In this document: in pieces, positions 7,416 through 15,448 of the stretch
How positions within the stretch are numbered: position 1 is the stretch's first letter
How the letters are laid out: each line of letters starts with the position of its first letter
DNA from: Candidatus Saccharibacteria bacterium UBA3723
Lineage (GTDB): Bacteria > Patescibacteriota > Saccharimonadia > Saccharimonadales > Saccharimonadaceae
DNA length: 29,066 nt
Direction: 5' to 3'
NCBI GenBank assembly: GCA_002371895.1
Contig: DFHM01000009.1
Location: 1 to 29,066, forward strand
Translations under genes and position numbers: made by a program
The notes under the pieces: generated by a model
The model's database searches: none
What the model was told of the DNA's origin: nothing
Seen by the model: the letters and a program-made list of their open reading frames with translations, nothing else

Positions 7416-8504
7416 ATGAGTACGGAGGAGTTCGAAAAGACACGCCAACGGTCGCGTGCAGCATTCGATGTAATGTTCAAACAACAGCCTGATGTTTTTG
7501 AGCTCGAATCGTTAAGTACCGACGATTGCATCCTTGGCAAAGTCAGCTCCGCCTCCGAACCTAGCATCTACCGCTATCATCTCAAATTTAAGAGCGGGCT
7601 AGAACTATCTTTTATAGGAAAATGGAAATCTCGTAAAGTTATCATAAATGGCGCAAAGGTTATCTGTTGCGGCGACATAATGCTCCTTACTTCGCAATTA
7701 ATTCACCGCAAAGTACTAGGCTTTAATGATAGCGAATTCCGCGAAAATATCTTCTACAAGAACATCGACGCAGATCTAAAAAAATATCTTGTAGATTTAT
7801 ATTGGCATATCGGCGACCAGGGCGGCACGCATTTTCTCGCCATGGAGGAGATCAAAGGCAGCAAGCCAAAGACTAGCGATTTCTCAGCCATAATCGACGC
7901 CATCACAGACTTTCACGCCAAGTACTACGGCAAAAAATCCTGCATCGAAAAACTGCATCTCAATAATTATTCCGAAAAAGACTACGGCGAAGCCAGTAAA
8001 ACATTACTCAAGATGTGGCGTAAGTTCAGCGTGCAGAATGATGTAATTTTTACAACATCTGAAATAGAAACAATTGAAAACTTTGTCAAAAATATCGGCA
8101 AAGAATATGCGAAACTGCCAAAAGGGTATAAAACCCTCACGCATAACGATTTTACGGCCAGAAATATCATCATGCACGATGGAAAAGTTGTTATTTTGGA
8201 CTGGGAAATGGCTTGCTGGCAAAACCCAGAGCATGACCTTATAGAATTACTCGCCTGCGATCTTGGCAGAATGAGCAATCAGGAAATCCTAGACATCACC
8301 AAAAAATTCCGCAAAGTCCTGGCAACAAAAACCGGCCATAAACTTACCGACCAGGAATTTATCCAAGTCATTCGCTTTAGCCTACTAGAGTTCGCCGTAA
8401 ATAAAATGTCCGTTCTTCGCGCATTCAACCTAAAAGCCAAGCTGCCATTTCTATCCCGTATACCTAAAAATGTCGCAAGACTTATCCGTATCTACGGTAT
8501 ATAA
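7416..8504 (+). CDS. APH/choline-kinase-like phosphotransferase
   Basis: The start at 7416 (MSTEEFEKTRQR, 362 residues) is chosen because the longer frame to 7317 runs antisense through pgeF and the -10 box lies 6 bases before this ATG. The kinase-like fold is shown by the catalytic loop LTHNDFTARNI (His243, Asp245, Asn250) and the metal-binding ILDWEMA (Asp262). These are the Brenner and DxD-type motifs of aminoglycoside phosphotransferase, choline kinase and related small-molecule kinases. The N-terminal region contains FIGKWKSRKVIING rather than a textbook nucleotide loop. The substrate is unknown. Antibiotic resistance is unlikely given its place at the head of a tight biosynthetic-looking operon with acyltransferase, dikinase and BtaA-like genes. 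Confidence 0.85.
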   Translation: MSTEEFEKTRQRSRAAFDVMFKQQPDVFELESLSTDDCILGKVSSASEPSIYRYHLKFKSGLELSFIGKWKSRKVIINGAKVICCGDIMLLTSQLIHRKVLGFNDSEFRENIFYKNIDADLKKYLVDLYWHIGDQGGTHFLAMEEIKGSKPKTSDFSAIIDAITDFHAKYYGKKSCIEKLHLNNYSEKDYGEASKTLLKMWRKFSVQNDVIFTTSEIETIENFVKNIGKEYAKLPKGYKTLTHNDFTARNIIMHDGKVVILDWEMACWQNPEHDLIELLACDLGRMSNQEILDITKKFRKVLATKTGHKLTDQEFIQVIRFSLLEFAVNKMSVLRAFNLKAKLPFLSRIPKNVARLIRIYGI

Positions 8505-8505
8505 T
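8500..8505 (+). promoter_or_regulatory. Possible internal -10 (TATAAT)
   Basis: A perfect TATAAT overlaps the TAA stop of the kinase gene and lies 10 bases before the ATG at 8516, which lacks a Shine-Dalgarno. It may give an internal start for the last three genes. The match could be chance in AT-rich sequence. Confidence 0.3.
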
Positions 8506-8515
8506 TAACATAAGC

Positions 8516-9400
8516 ATGGAAACAGAATTGGACATCCTACAACTCGCGGATTATTCCGAGCGCTTTACGGAAGGAGAAGCAAGCGCCTATTTGATCATCA
8601 ATAAAAGCATCGCTACTCATCCGTGCATGTTTGGCTTCGAAAAGCTCCCAGAAGATTTCGAGACCGTCAAAAAACTTTTCGAAAAGATCGAGAGCAAGGC
8701 AAAAGAACTTGGCTATTCGGACATTATCGGCCCACTCAATCACAACACCTGGATGAATTATCGCTGGGCCACAGACAATTACGACCAGATATTATTCCCG
8801 GATTGCACTAATCCGCCATATTACGTCGACTATATCAAGCGGTTAGGCTACGATACGCTATATACCTACCGTAGCGCCATGATAAAAATCCATAATCCGC
8901 TCTACGAAATCGGCGCCACCACGCTTAGCGAAAAGAAAAACGAAGGTTTTACCTTCAAACGTTATGATGGCACGGAATGTTTGCCAGTATTGCATGATTT
9001 ATTTGACATCACGCGCGATGCTTTCCTTGGTACGGAATTATATTCAGATATTCCATACGAATATTTTGAAAAGCTTTATGCTGCAAAAATCCTCAAAATA
9101 GAAGGGCTCGTAATTTTTGTAGCTTACGACCAGGACCAAAAAGCAATCGGCTATGTACTCGGCTATCCAAATCCAGACAAATCCATCTTCGTCGCAAAAT
9201 CTAGCGCCGTCATGAAAGAATACCAAAATAACAAGGTCTATATCGCGCTACTATATCTTGGTCTCAAATATATGGAAGATCTTGGCTATTCCGAGACATT
9301 ATTCCATTTTCAATGCGAACAGCGCAAAACGTTCCGACGTTTCCCAGCAGAATACGAATCCAAAGAAAAACATTACGCAGTATTTAAAAAGGAGCTATAG
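8516..9400 (+). CDS. GNAT-like acyltransferase
   Basis: The 294-residue protein contains GYSDIIGPLNHNTWMNYRW (about 61-79) and the PPYYVDYIKRLGYDTLYTYRSA segment. These are typical of a two-domain family usually annotated as GNAT or DUF-type N-acyltransferase. A second half with FVAYDQDQKAIGYVLGYPNPD and VMKEYQNNKVYIALLYLGLKYMEDLGY fits the GNAT acceptor strand and acyl-CoA-binding helix. The donor and acceptor are unknown. It starts 11 bases after the kinase stop and its stop codon directly abuts the next ATG, so it is part of the four-gene operon. The early residues are acidic and not secreted. Confidence 0.75.
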   Translation: METELDILQLADYSERFTEGEASAYLIINKSIATHPCMFGFEKLPEDFETVKKLFEKIESKAKELGYSDIIGPLNHNTWMNYRWATDNYDQILFPDCTNPPYYVDYIKRLGYDTLYTYRSAMIKIHNPLYEIGATTLSEKKNEGFTFKRYDGTECLPVLHDLFDITRDAFLGTELYSDIPYEYFEKLYAAKILKIEGLVIFVAYDQDQKAIGYVLGYPNPDKSIFVAKSSAVMKEYQNNKVYIALLYLGLKYMEDLGYSETLFHFQCEQRKTFRRFPAEYESKEKHYAVFKKEL

Positions 9401-11950
9401 ATGATCATCTATACGGTGGGGCAAAAACCAGTATTAAAACAAATCGGCGGCAAAGCATACAATCTTGCTCATCTATCCAATATTTCCGTAAATGTACCAA
9501 AATGGTTCGCACTAACATCCATTTGTTTTGATGACTTTATATACGAGCACCGCGAAGAATATTTCAAGCTCCTAGACAATTATTCCGAAGCAAACCGCAA
9601 GAAAATCATCAAGCTAATCGAAGCAACAGATTTCACCGACGATACGAAGAAAAAAGTTCTAGCGCAAATTGCGAAAACTTTCGACAAAAAAGATCTACTT
9701 TCCGTACGTTCTAGCGCAACCGACGAAGACGGCAAAAAACATTCCTTTGCCGGTATGCTTGAATCCTATTTGTACGTAAAACAATCCGAAGACATCTTTA
9801 GCTACATAAAAAAATGTTATATTTCTTGTTTCTCGGAACGCGCCATGAAATACCGCGCCGACAACAAGTTAATCAATCACAAAATCAGCGTCGCCGTAAT
9901 CATTCAAAAAATGCTTGACCCAGATTATGCCGGCGTCATGTTTACAACCAATCCGCAAACAAATAATACCGACGAAACACTCATTTCCGTCGTTCATGGC
10001 GTCGGCGAACGTCTTGTTTCTGGCGAAGAAAACAGTACGGACTTCGTCGTAAACAGTCTCGGCGAAATCGTAGTCAAAAAAGAGCACAGCAATGTCCGCC
10101 TTTCGGACGAGATTTTGATTAAGTTACAGGAAGTCGGACAGACCATCGAAAAAAGTTACAAACCACAACTTTCTCAAGATATTGAATTCGCAATAAAGGA
10201 CGACGAAATCTACATCCTGCAAGCTCGCCCAATCACAACATATAGCACCATCGACAAAAGTAAATTCCGCACGATTTTAGACAACTCCAACATCATCGAA
10301 AGTTATTCTGGCGTCACGACTCCACTCACTTTTACGTTTGCGCGCGAAGTCTACGGCAAAATCTACAACCAAACTCTGCACCAGTTCTACGTGCCAGAAG
10401 AGGCAATCCAAAGCATCAAAAAAGATCTCGAAACGATGCTGTATTTCTATGAGAATAAAGTCTATTACCGCCTCAATGGCTGGTACAAAATGACGTCGCT
10501 TTATCCAGGCTACGAAAAGAACAAAAAATACATGGAAAACATGATGGGCGTCAAAACCCCACTAGAAGAATCCGCATCGCAAGCAAAGACACGCCTCGTA
10601 AAAATCTATGCTCGCTTCATTCACAAAATGATCCACATGAAAGGTGCAAGCAAAAAGTTTATCGCAAAATTCAATCGCGTCACGAAGCCTTATTACGACA
10701 ACAAATTCGAAGGCTACACCAACGAGCAATTACTCGAAGTATATAACGATCTTGAATCCGAAATTCTCGATGACTTCGTTACACCAATCGCCAACGACAT
10801 GGGTACTATGGTTATTTATGGCATGCTTACCGACCAGGCAAAGAAAGCCAAAATTCACAATTACGAAGGCCTCCTTAGCAATATCCTCTCAAAGCAGGGA
10901 AACGTTGAAAGCGCCCGCCAAAGCCAAGACCTCATCGCAATCGTAAAAGAAATCAAACGCGATAGCACACTCCGAAAGCTATTTACTGAATCGAGTATCG
11001 ATGAATTACAGGCGCATCTACGCGACGATAGCCTTCTCATATTCTCAAAACTCAACAATTACATCTACAAATATGGCGCCCGCACAATGAACGAGCTAAA
11101 ACTCGAGACTATCACATTGCAGCAAGATTCGCGCTTCTTATTTGAAGTCATCAAACAATACCTCGAACTAGACAAACTACCAGAAGAAAAAGAGAAAAAT
11201 ACCGAAGAAGCAGAAGAGAAATACTTCAAGAATTTCCACGGCATCCAAAAAGCCGAAGCAAAAACACTCGTCAAACTTACCAAATATTTTGTACGCAATC
11301 GCGAAATGTTACGCCTGCGTCGCACATACATATATTCAATCGTACGCAACATTTACCTACGCATCGGCGCAAACCTACACGAAGAGGGTTTGTTAGAAAA
11401 ACCACGCGATATTTTCTTCCTCGAAAAAGACGAAATTACCGCCATTATCAAACGCAGCCGCTATACCAAAGAAGAAATCCGCGAAAAAGTCAGCATCAGG
11501 CGCGCAGAATACGAAGAAAACGACAAAAAACCAACCAACGAACGTATGTATTTCTATGGCGATATTAAGCCAGAAAATATGGTTGCCATTTATAGCCGCC
11601 AAGAAGTCCTAAACGACGCCAACACGCTTACCGGCGTAGCGGGTGGCGGCAATCCAGTAACCGGCATCGTAAAGCTCGTAGAGAGCCCGGAAAACGCCGA
11701 TGTTAAAGGCTACATCCTCATGGCGAAACGTACCGATCCGGGATGGACAGTATTATTCCCAATGGCAGATGCCATTATTATCGAGCGCGGAAGCATATTA
11801 TCTCACTCCGCCGTCGTCGCGCGCGAGTTAGGAATAACTCTAGTCGTAGGCGTTCGCGGTCTTACCGATCGCGTCAAAGATGGCGACACCGTTAAAGTTG
11901 ACGGCAAAAATGGTACAATTGAGATAATTAAGCACGCAAAAGATGAGTAA
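9401..11950 (+). CDS. ATP/PEP-utilising dikinase, rifampicin-phosphotransferase-like
   Basis: The 849-residue protein has an N-terminal PPDK/PEP-synthase ATP-grasp domain (about 1-285; LSVRSSATDEDGK at 100-112, DPDYAGVMFTTNP near 173, IYILQARPITT near 271). A long, mostly helical and charged middle domain (about 290-760) follows. The C-terminal swivelling phosphohistidine domain contains GSILSHSAVVAREL with the catalytic His802. The protein ends soon after that domain, so the PEP/pyruvate TIM barrel of true PEP synthase is absent. This order matches rifampicin phosphotransferase-type dikinases, which move a phosphate from ATP through His to a small molecule bound by the middle domain. The acceptor is unknown. 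A Shine-Dalgarno (AAGGAG) lies inside the preceding gene, and the next gene overlaps by 8 bases. Confidence 0.85.
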   Translation: MIIYTVGQKPVLKQIGGKAYNLAHLSNISVNVPKWFALTSICFDDFIYEHREEYFKLLDNYSEANRKKIIKLIEATDFTDDTKKKVLAQIAKTFDKKDLLSVRSSATDEDGKKHSFAGMLESYLYVKQSEDIFSYIKKCYISCFSERAMKYRADNKLINHKISVAVIIQKMLDPDYAGVMFTTNPQTNNTDETLISVVHGVGERLVSGEENSTDFVVNSLGEIVVKKEHSNVRLSDEILIKLQEVGQTIEKSYKPQLSQDIEFAIKDDEIYILQARPITTYSTIDKSKFRTILDNSNIIESYSGVTTPLTFTFAREVYGKIYNQTLHQFYVPEEAIQSIKKDLETMLYFYENKVYYRLNGWYKMTSLYPGYEKNKKYMENMMGVKTPLEESASQAKTRLVKIYARFIHKMIHMKGASKKFIAKFNRVTKPYYDNKFEGYTNEQLLEVYNDLESEILDDFVTPIANDMGTMVIYGMLTDQAKKAKIHNYEGLLSNILSKQGNVESARQSQDLIAIVKEIKRDSTLRKLFTESSIDELQAHLRDDSLLIFSKLNNYIYKYGARTMNELKLETITLQQDSRFLFEVIKQYLELDKLPEEKEKNTEEAEEKYFKNFHGIQKAEAKTLVKLTKYFVRNREMLRLRRTYIYSIVRNIYLRIGANLHEEGLLEKPRDIFFLEKDEITAIIKRSRYTKEEIREKVSIRRAEYEENDKKPTNERMYFYGDIKPENMVAIYSRQEVLNDANTLTGVAGGGNPVTGIVKLVESPENADVKGYILMAKRTDPGWTVLFPMADAIIIERGSILSHSAVVARELGITLVVGVRGLTDRVKDGDTVKVDGKNGTIEIIKHAKDE

Positions 11951-13019
11951 ACAAATCGATTTTTCATTTATTCGCTACGCAAACTGCTGGGAAGATACCA
12001 ATATTTTGCTTGAGGCGCTAAAGATTAAAGAAAACGAGGTGGGCCTATCAATCGCATCTGCTGGCGACAATACGTTAGCAATGCTCGTAAATAATCCAGA
12101 AAAAGTTTACGCCTTTGACGTAAATAAAACGCAGCTATACGAAGTCGAATTAAAAATCGCCGCTATGCGCAACTATAATCGCGCTAAAACAATGAAACTC
12201 CTCGGCGTCATAGATTGCAATAATCGCCTCGAGCTTTATCGCAAAATCGAACACCAACTTTCCGATGATGCACGCGCGTATTTCGCCATCAACCAGGACC
12301 TAATCGAAAACGGCATTATTCATGCAGGGAAGTTCGAACGTTTCTTTAAAACTTTCCGAAAGACGATTGTTCCGCTTGTTTGCGGCACAAAAAACCTCCA
12401 GGAATTCGCGCAACTCGACAATCTTGAAAAGCAAGAAAAATTCTACGAAGAAAAGATTAATACTAGACGCTATAAAGCCCTAATCAAGTTATATTTTGGC
12501 GCAAAAGTAATGGGCAGATTTGGTCGCGACAAACAATTCTATAAATACGTTGACGACAAAGACGACCAGGGAAAAGACGTCGAAAAACGTATCAAATTTG
12601 GCGTCACGCATTCTATTAATAAAACAAATCCATATCTAAATTACATTGCATACGGCTACTATAACGAAGAAAGCTTGCCTTTTTATCTTCGCCGCGAAAA
12701 TTATTACAGAATTAAACCAAATCTCAACAAAATTGAATTAGTCTACGGCGATCTTCTTGCTATTAAAGACCAAAACTTCGACTTCATGAATCTTTCTGAC
12801 ATCTTTGAATACATGAGCGAAGAGGACTTCAAAAAGAACGTTCGCCATATAGCAAAAATCGCAAACAAGGGCGCACGCATTGCCTACTGGAACCAACAAA
12901 ATAAGCGCTACATCAATGATTCGCGCTTTGTATTTGACGAAGAAAACTCCAGAAAGCTTTTCGAGAAAAACCAATCCTGGTTTTATCGCGATTTTTGCTT
13001 GTATAAAAAATCGAAATAA
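11943..13019 (+). CDS. BtaA-like DUF3419 aminocarboxypropyl transferase
   Basis: The 358-residue protein resembles DUF3419, the family of BtaA. BtaA transfers the 3-amino-3-carboxypropyl group of S-adenosylmethionine to diacylglycerol in betaine-lipid synthesis. Visible motifs are NCWED (14-18), the SAM loop SIASAGDN (36-43), acidic AFDVNKTQ with Asp59 for the ribose, and the late NLSDIFEYM (283-291). There is no C-terminal membrane segment. No BtaB N-methyltransferase gene lies in the window, so the product, if a lipid, would stop at the homoserine stage or be changed by the neighbouring kinase, acyltransferase or dikinase. It overlaps the dikinase gene by 8 bases. Family membership is fairly clear; substrate is inference. 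Confidence 0.8.
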   Translation: MSKQIDFSFIRYANCWEDTNILLEALKIKENEVGLSIASAGDNTLAMLVNNPEKVYAFDVNKTQLYEVELKIAAMRNYNRAKTMKLLGVIDCNNRLELYRKIEHQLSDDARAYFAINQDLIENGIIHAGKFERFFKTFRKTIVPLVCGTKNLQEFAQLDNLEKQEKFYEEKINTRRYKALIKLYFGAKVMGRFGRDKQFYKYVDDKDDQGKDVEKRIKFGVTHSINKTNPYLNYIAYGYYNEESLPFYLRRENYYRIKPNLNKIELVYGDLLAIKDQNFDFMNLSDIFEYMSEEDFKKNVRHIAKIANKGARIAYWNQQNKRYINDSRFVFDEENSRKLFEKNQSWFYRDFCLYKKSK

Positions 13020-13022
13020 TTA

Positions 13023-13112
13023 TTAATCACCACAGGCCAACAACTCTTCCGAATCAGATTCGTCATCGGAGGCTGCTAAATTTTCCAATGCTTCTTCGTC
13101 GTAGTCATCCAT
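13023..13112 (-). CDS. 29-residue acidic microprotein
   Basis: A short frame runs from ATG (13112-13110) to TAA and encodes MDDYDEEALENLAASDDESD followed by SEELLACGD. Roughly half of the residues are Asp, Glu or Ser, with one Cys three from the end. On its own such an ORF would be ignored. It is listed because its start is preceded by a full-consensus extended -10, TGTTATAAT (13127-13119), ending exactly 6 bases before the ATG. That is the same arrangement as the recognised genes of this window. It lies between the converging BtaA-like and DUF2142 genes, in the DUF2142 orientation but with its own promoter. Function is unknown; a regulator, acidic chaperone-like peptide or protein-binding tag are possible. 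Confidence 0.55.
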   Translation of the reverse strand: MDDYDEEALENLAASDDESDSEELLACGD

Positions 13113-13118
13113 ACAATA

Positions 13119-13127
13119 ATTATAACA
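13119..13127 (-). promoter_or_regulatory. Consensus extended -10 (TGTTATAAT)
   Basis: Minus-strand TGT-TATAAT lies just beyond the DUF2142 stop and 6 bases before the microgene ATG. Its position between two genes otherwise lacking a promoter need is the main evidence for the microgene. Confidence 0.6.
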
Positions 13128-13131
13128 GATA

Positions 13132-15081
13132 CTAGCTAAAGTTAATCGCTAGTACGATTACAAATACGTATCCCGCAAACAGATAGAAATATGGATAATA
13201 ATCGAAGAAATTTTTCGGCAACTTAAATTTGCTATTTAATACGGCAAACATCAACGGAACTAGTAGCGGAATAAAGTAACGCCCCTGAATGCCAAGGATA
13301 TTTGGATACCCAACTTGAATGCATGCCACCAGCAAACTTAAGCAAATCAACAAGAATATTAACGCGATAACCGAAAATATCAAAACGCGGCTCTTTTTAT
13401 TGAGTTTTTGTTTTTCGTTAAAAATCAAAGTAGCCGTAAGCCCCAAGAAAACGTATGGCAAAATTGCGCCATCGAAAATAGTTGCCGTAAAAGCACCGTT
13501 AGCGCCGCCCATCATGTCCGCTATATGATTACCGCCATATAAATAATTTGTATGGAGCAACATCTGTAACAACTCAATCGGATGAGTTAGATAATAAGAA
13601 ATAGCATATCCTGCATTCGCACCTTGACCAGAAGTTAGCATAGATACAGCTATTAAATTCCAACCCACCGTCACTGCCAACGATACGGCCACAATTCCAA
13701 TCAGACAACCTTTCTCGACCCTAGTCGTCTTCTTGTTTATTAAGATTAACAACAGCAGTAAAACAAGCGGAAAGTACACTAGCTTCGAGATTGATACAAT
13801 TACTGAGCATAGCCCCAAAATCAAGTATTGCCTCCTAGTGATTGCCTTCTTATCGTTTATAATTTCCAATATTTGCGCGAATAATAACAGCGAACAAGCA
13901 AATAAAAGCGAATCCGCAGAAACGAAGCAAAAACTCTGTATAAATGGCGGCAGCAGCGCCACGCCAAATAAGACCTTCTTTCCATATGGTGCGATTTTTA
14001 TCGCATATCGCGCAATTATTACGCATAACACAAGTTGCACAATCCGCATCAAATAAACCCTCATAGTAGATGAGTGCGGCGCAATAATTTTCGCAAGAAG
14101 TAGACCAGGCAGGGAGGCAATGTAAGACAGCGGCGAATAAACACCGGCAAATTCCATGTCCACTTCGATATCTTCTTCGTCTTGGTTGATCAAACCAAAA
14201 TTCTCACCAACTTGATAATATTTTTTAAAACCTAAGAAAAATTCCGTCGGTTTCATTTTCGTAACAGGCCAACCATCTTCATTCGTCTTTGTTATTATTT
14301 CTCCATTCGATATCGCCAAAGCCCGCGAGTAGTGAGAATTCTCATCGCTGCCACAAAAAGGCGACGCGACTGCCGCAAGACAGAGGCCGATACACAAAGC
14401 AATTATCATATATCGATTCTCGAGCTTATCCGTCTTCTTCAATAAAATGCTAGCAATAATGAAAAATAGAGTGACTAAAAAGGCAATTGCCCCAAACAGG
14501 ATAATAGGACCATCGTCCTTATACAGTGAATCAACGAAAAATGTATATTCACTTTCTTCGCCATTAATAAATAATTTTAATTCGGCTGGGTTATTGTCGA
14601 TTTTTCCGATAATAAAATCGCTAATATATATGTCCGACTCAAAATAAGGCTCAATCAAAATATAGTATTTTTTATCTTTTGAATCTGGGATTTTTTCAAT
14701 CGGAAAGTCCAGGCTATATTCATAACTATTCGAAAAGATTTTTTCATATTTATGCTCGGTAATTAGTTGGTTGGATTCGAAATCATAAAGCCCGACGTTT
14801 ACATAGGGTTCCGTCCAATAATCTTTATTTCCAGCCTTATTTATTTCTGGATATAAACGAAACCCCGCTAGGTTATCATTGCTGGCAACAAATTCTTGCC
14901 GATACGAATTATGCTTAACGTCAGTTTTCTTGAATTCAGTTACTTCATTAATGTCGAAATTTTCACTTGTATACAGACGAGCGCTTGTAAATCTACAGGC
15001 ATAAAATGCTACAAACAGTACTAAGAAATATGCAAAAAAGTAGCAAACTTTTTTCCAATTCACCTCACGCAACTTTTTCAT
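13132..15081 (-). CDS. DUF2142-family polytopic membrane protein
   Basis: The 649-residue protein has one N-terminal membrane helix (about 10-30), an extracytoplasmic beta-rich region (about 35-190), then ten or so further helices. After the second helix comes SPFCGSDENSHYSRALAISNGEI, with the Asp-Glu-x-x-His pattern of DUF2142, which resembles the catalytic acidic loop of GT-C/GT39 glycosyltransferases. DUF2142 genes are common in surface-polysaccharide loci, so transfer of a lipid-linked sugar at the outer face is plausible. No polysaccharide genes flank it here. The -10 TGCTATTAT lies 7 bases before the ATG with no Shine-Dalgarno. Confidence 0.88.
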   Translation of the reverse strand: MKKLREVNWKKVCYFFAYFLVLFVAFYACRFTSARLYTSENFDINEVTEFKKTDVKHNSYRQEFVASNDNLAGFRLYPEINKAGNKDYWTEPYVNVGLYDFESNQLITEHKYEKIFSNSYEYSLDFPIEKIPDSKDKKYYILIEPYFESDIYISDFIIGKIDNNPAELKLFINGEESEYTFFVDSLYKDDGPIILFGAIAFLVTLFFIIASILLKKTDKLENRYMIIALCIGLCLAAVASPFCGSDENSHYSRALAISNGEIITKTNEDGWPVTKMKPTEFFLGFKKYYQVGENFGLINQDEEDIEVDMEFAGVYSPLSYIASLPGLLLAKIIAPHSSTMRVYLMRIVQLVLCVIIARYAIKIAPYGKKVLFGVALLPPFIQSFCFVSADSLLFACSLLLFAQILEIINDKKAITRRQYLILGLCSVIVSISKLVYFPLVLLLLLILINKKTTRVEKGCLIGIVAVSLAVTVGWNLIAVSMLTSGQGANAGYAISYYLTHPIELLQMLLHTNYLYGGNHIADMMGGANGAFTATIFDGAILPYVFLGLTATLIFNEKQKLNKKSRVLIFSVIALIFLLICLSLLVACIQVGYPNILGIQGRYFIPLLVPLMFAVLNSKFKLPKNFFDYYPYFYLFAGYVFVIVLAINFS

Positions 15082-15088
15082 TACTTAT

Positions 15089-15129
15089 ATAATAGCAAAT
15101 TTGAAAAAATACGGTATTAATTGTATAAT
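15089..15129. promoter_or_regulatory. Divergent promoters, DUF2142 / 15203 unit
   Basis: Minus strand: extended -10 TGCTATTAT (15097-15089), 7 bases before the DUF2142 ATG. Plus strand: TTGTATAAT with TATAAT at 15124-15129, predicting a start near 15136 and a leader of about 67 bases for the 15203 ORF. Confidence 0.5.
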
Positions 15130-15138
15130 ATAGCAAGT

Positions 15139-15188
15139 TGGCAAAATCATTGCCACGCATCTTACGGAAAGGGCCGTCGAAAAGACGG
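15139..15188 (+). other. Two stem-loops in the 15203 leader
   Basis: TGGCAA/TTGCCA (15139-15144 with 15150-15155, loop AATCA) lies at the predicted 5' end. CCGTC/GACGG (15174-15178 with 15184-15188, loop GAAAA) lies just before the ribosome-binding region. The overall layout of promoter, structured leader, ORF and terminator could also fit a small RNA. Confidence 0.5.
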
Positions 15189-15202
15189 AATGGTGAACTG
15201 GA

Positions 15203-15382
15203 ATGGAAACAAGCCTCAAGAAGCTGCATAAAGCCTCAGACGAACCCGACCAGAAGAAGACACCCGCACCGCCCAGCAGAATGAGCGAAGAGCACGACCC
15301 CGTGCTTCATAGCAAACTCAAACCTCACAGCGGTCCCGCATCTTACAATCCCGATTGGGGAAGATATCGTAACGACGATTAA
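15203..15382 (+). CDS. 59-residue basic/proline-rich hypothetical protein
   Basis: ATG at 15203 opens a frame of 59 codons beginning METSLKKLHKASDEPDQKKT and ending PASYNPDWGRYRNDD, closed by TAA just before a strong terminator. It is hydrophilic, rich in Pro, Lys, Asp and His, with no membrane segment or Cys, and may be disordered. GGTGA lies 6 bases upstream as a modest Shine-Dalgarno. A TATAAT at 15124-15129 and a two-hairpin leader precede it. An overlapping 13-codon frame starts at 15190 (MVNWNGNKPQEAA) and could be a leader peptide. The transcription unit is well bounded, so something is expressed here; whether the product is the protein or an RNA is uncertain. Confidence 0.55.
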   Translation: METSLKKLHKASDEPDQKKTPAPPSRMSEEHDPVLHSKLKPHSGPASYNPDWGRYRNDD

Positions 15383-15392
15383 CCCCAACGCC

Positions 15393-15416
15393 AGGCGCCC
15401 TAGTGGCGCCTTTTTT
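15393..15416 (+). terminator. Rho-independent terminator of the 15203 unit
   Basis: AGGCGCC (15393-15399), loop CTAGT, GGCGCCT (15405-15411), followed by a T run to 15416. Confidence 0.85.
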
Positions 15417-15429
15417 ACAGCCGAAAAGG

Positions 15430-15443
15430 TGGACCGGCAGGAT
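15430..15443 (+). repeat. Direct repeat of tRNA-Gln 3' end (copy 1)
   Basis: TGGACCGGCAGGAT is identical to 15536-15549, which forms the acceptor and T-stem 3' strands of tRNA-Gln, 106 bases away. Beyond the 14 bases a weaker resemblance continues (GATATAAACAATGCG against GATTCGAACCTGCG). It may be a decayed tRNA fragment or an old attachment-site duplication. Confidence 0.6.
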
Positions 15444-15448
15444 ATAAA

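Noticed and set aside
7416..11950. Antibiotic-resistance reading of the APH-like and rifampicin-phosphotransferase-like genes
   Set aside because: The genes sit in a tight operon with GNAT-like and BtaA-like genes; there is no mobile element, and both families are mostly non-resistance enzymes.
11943..13019. Complete betaine-lipid (DGTS) pathway
   Set aside because: No BtaB-type N-methyltransferase is present in the window, so only the first step is supported.
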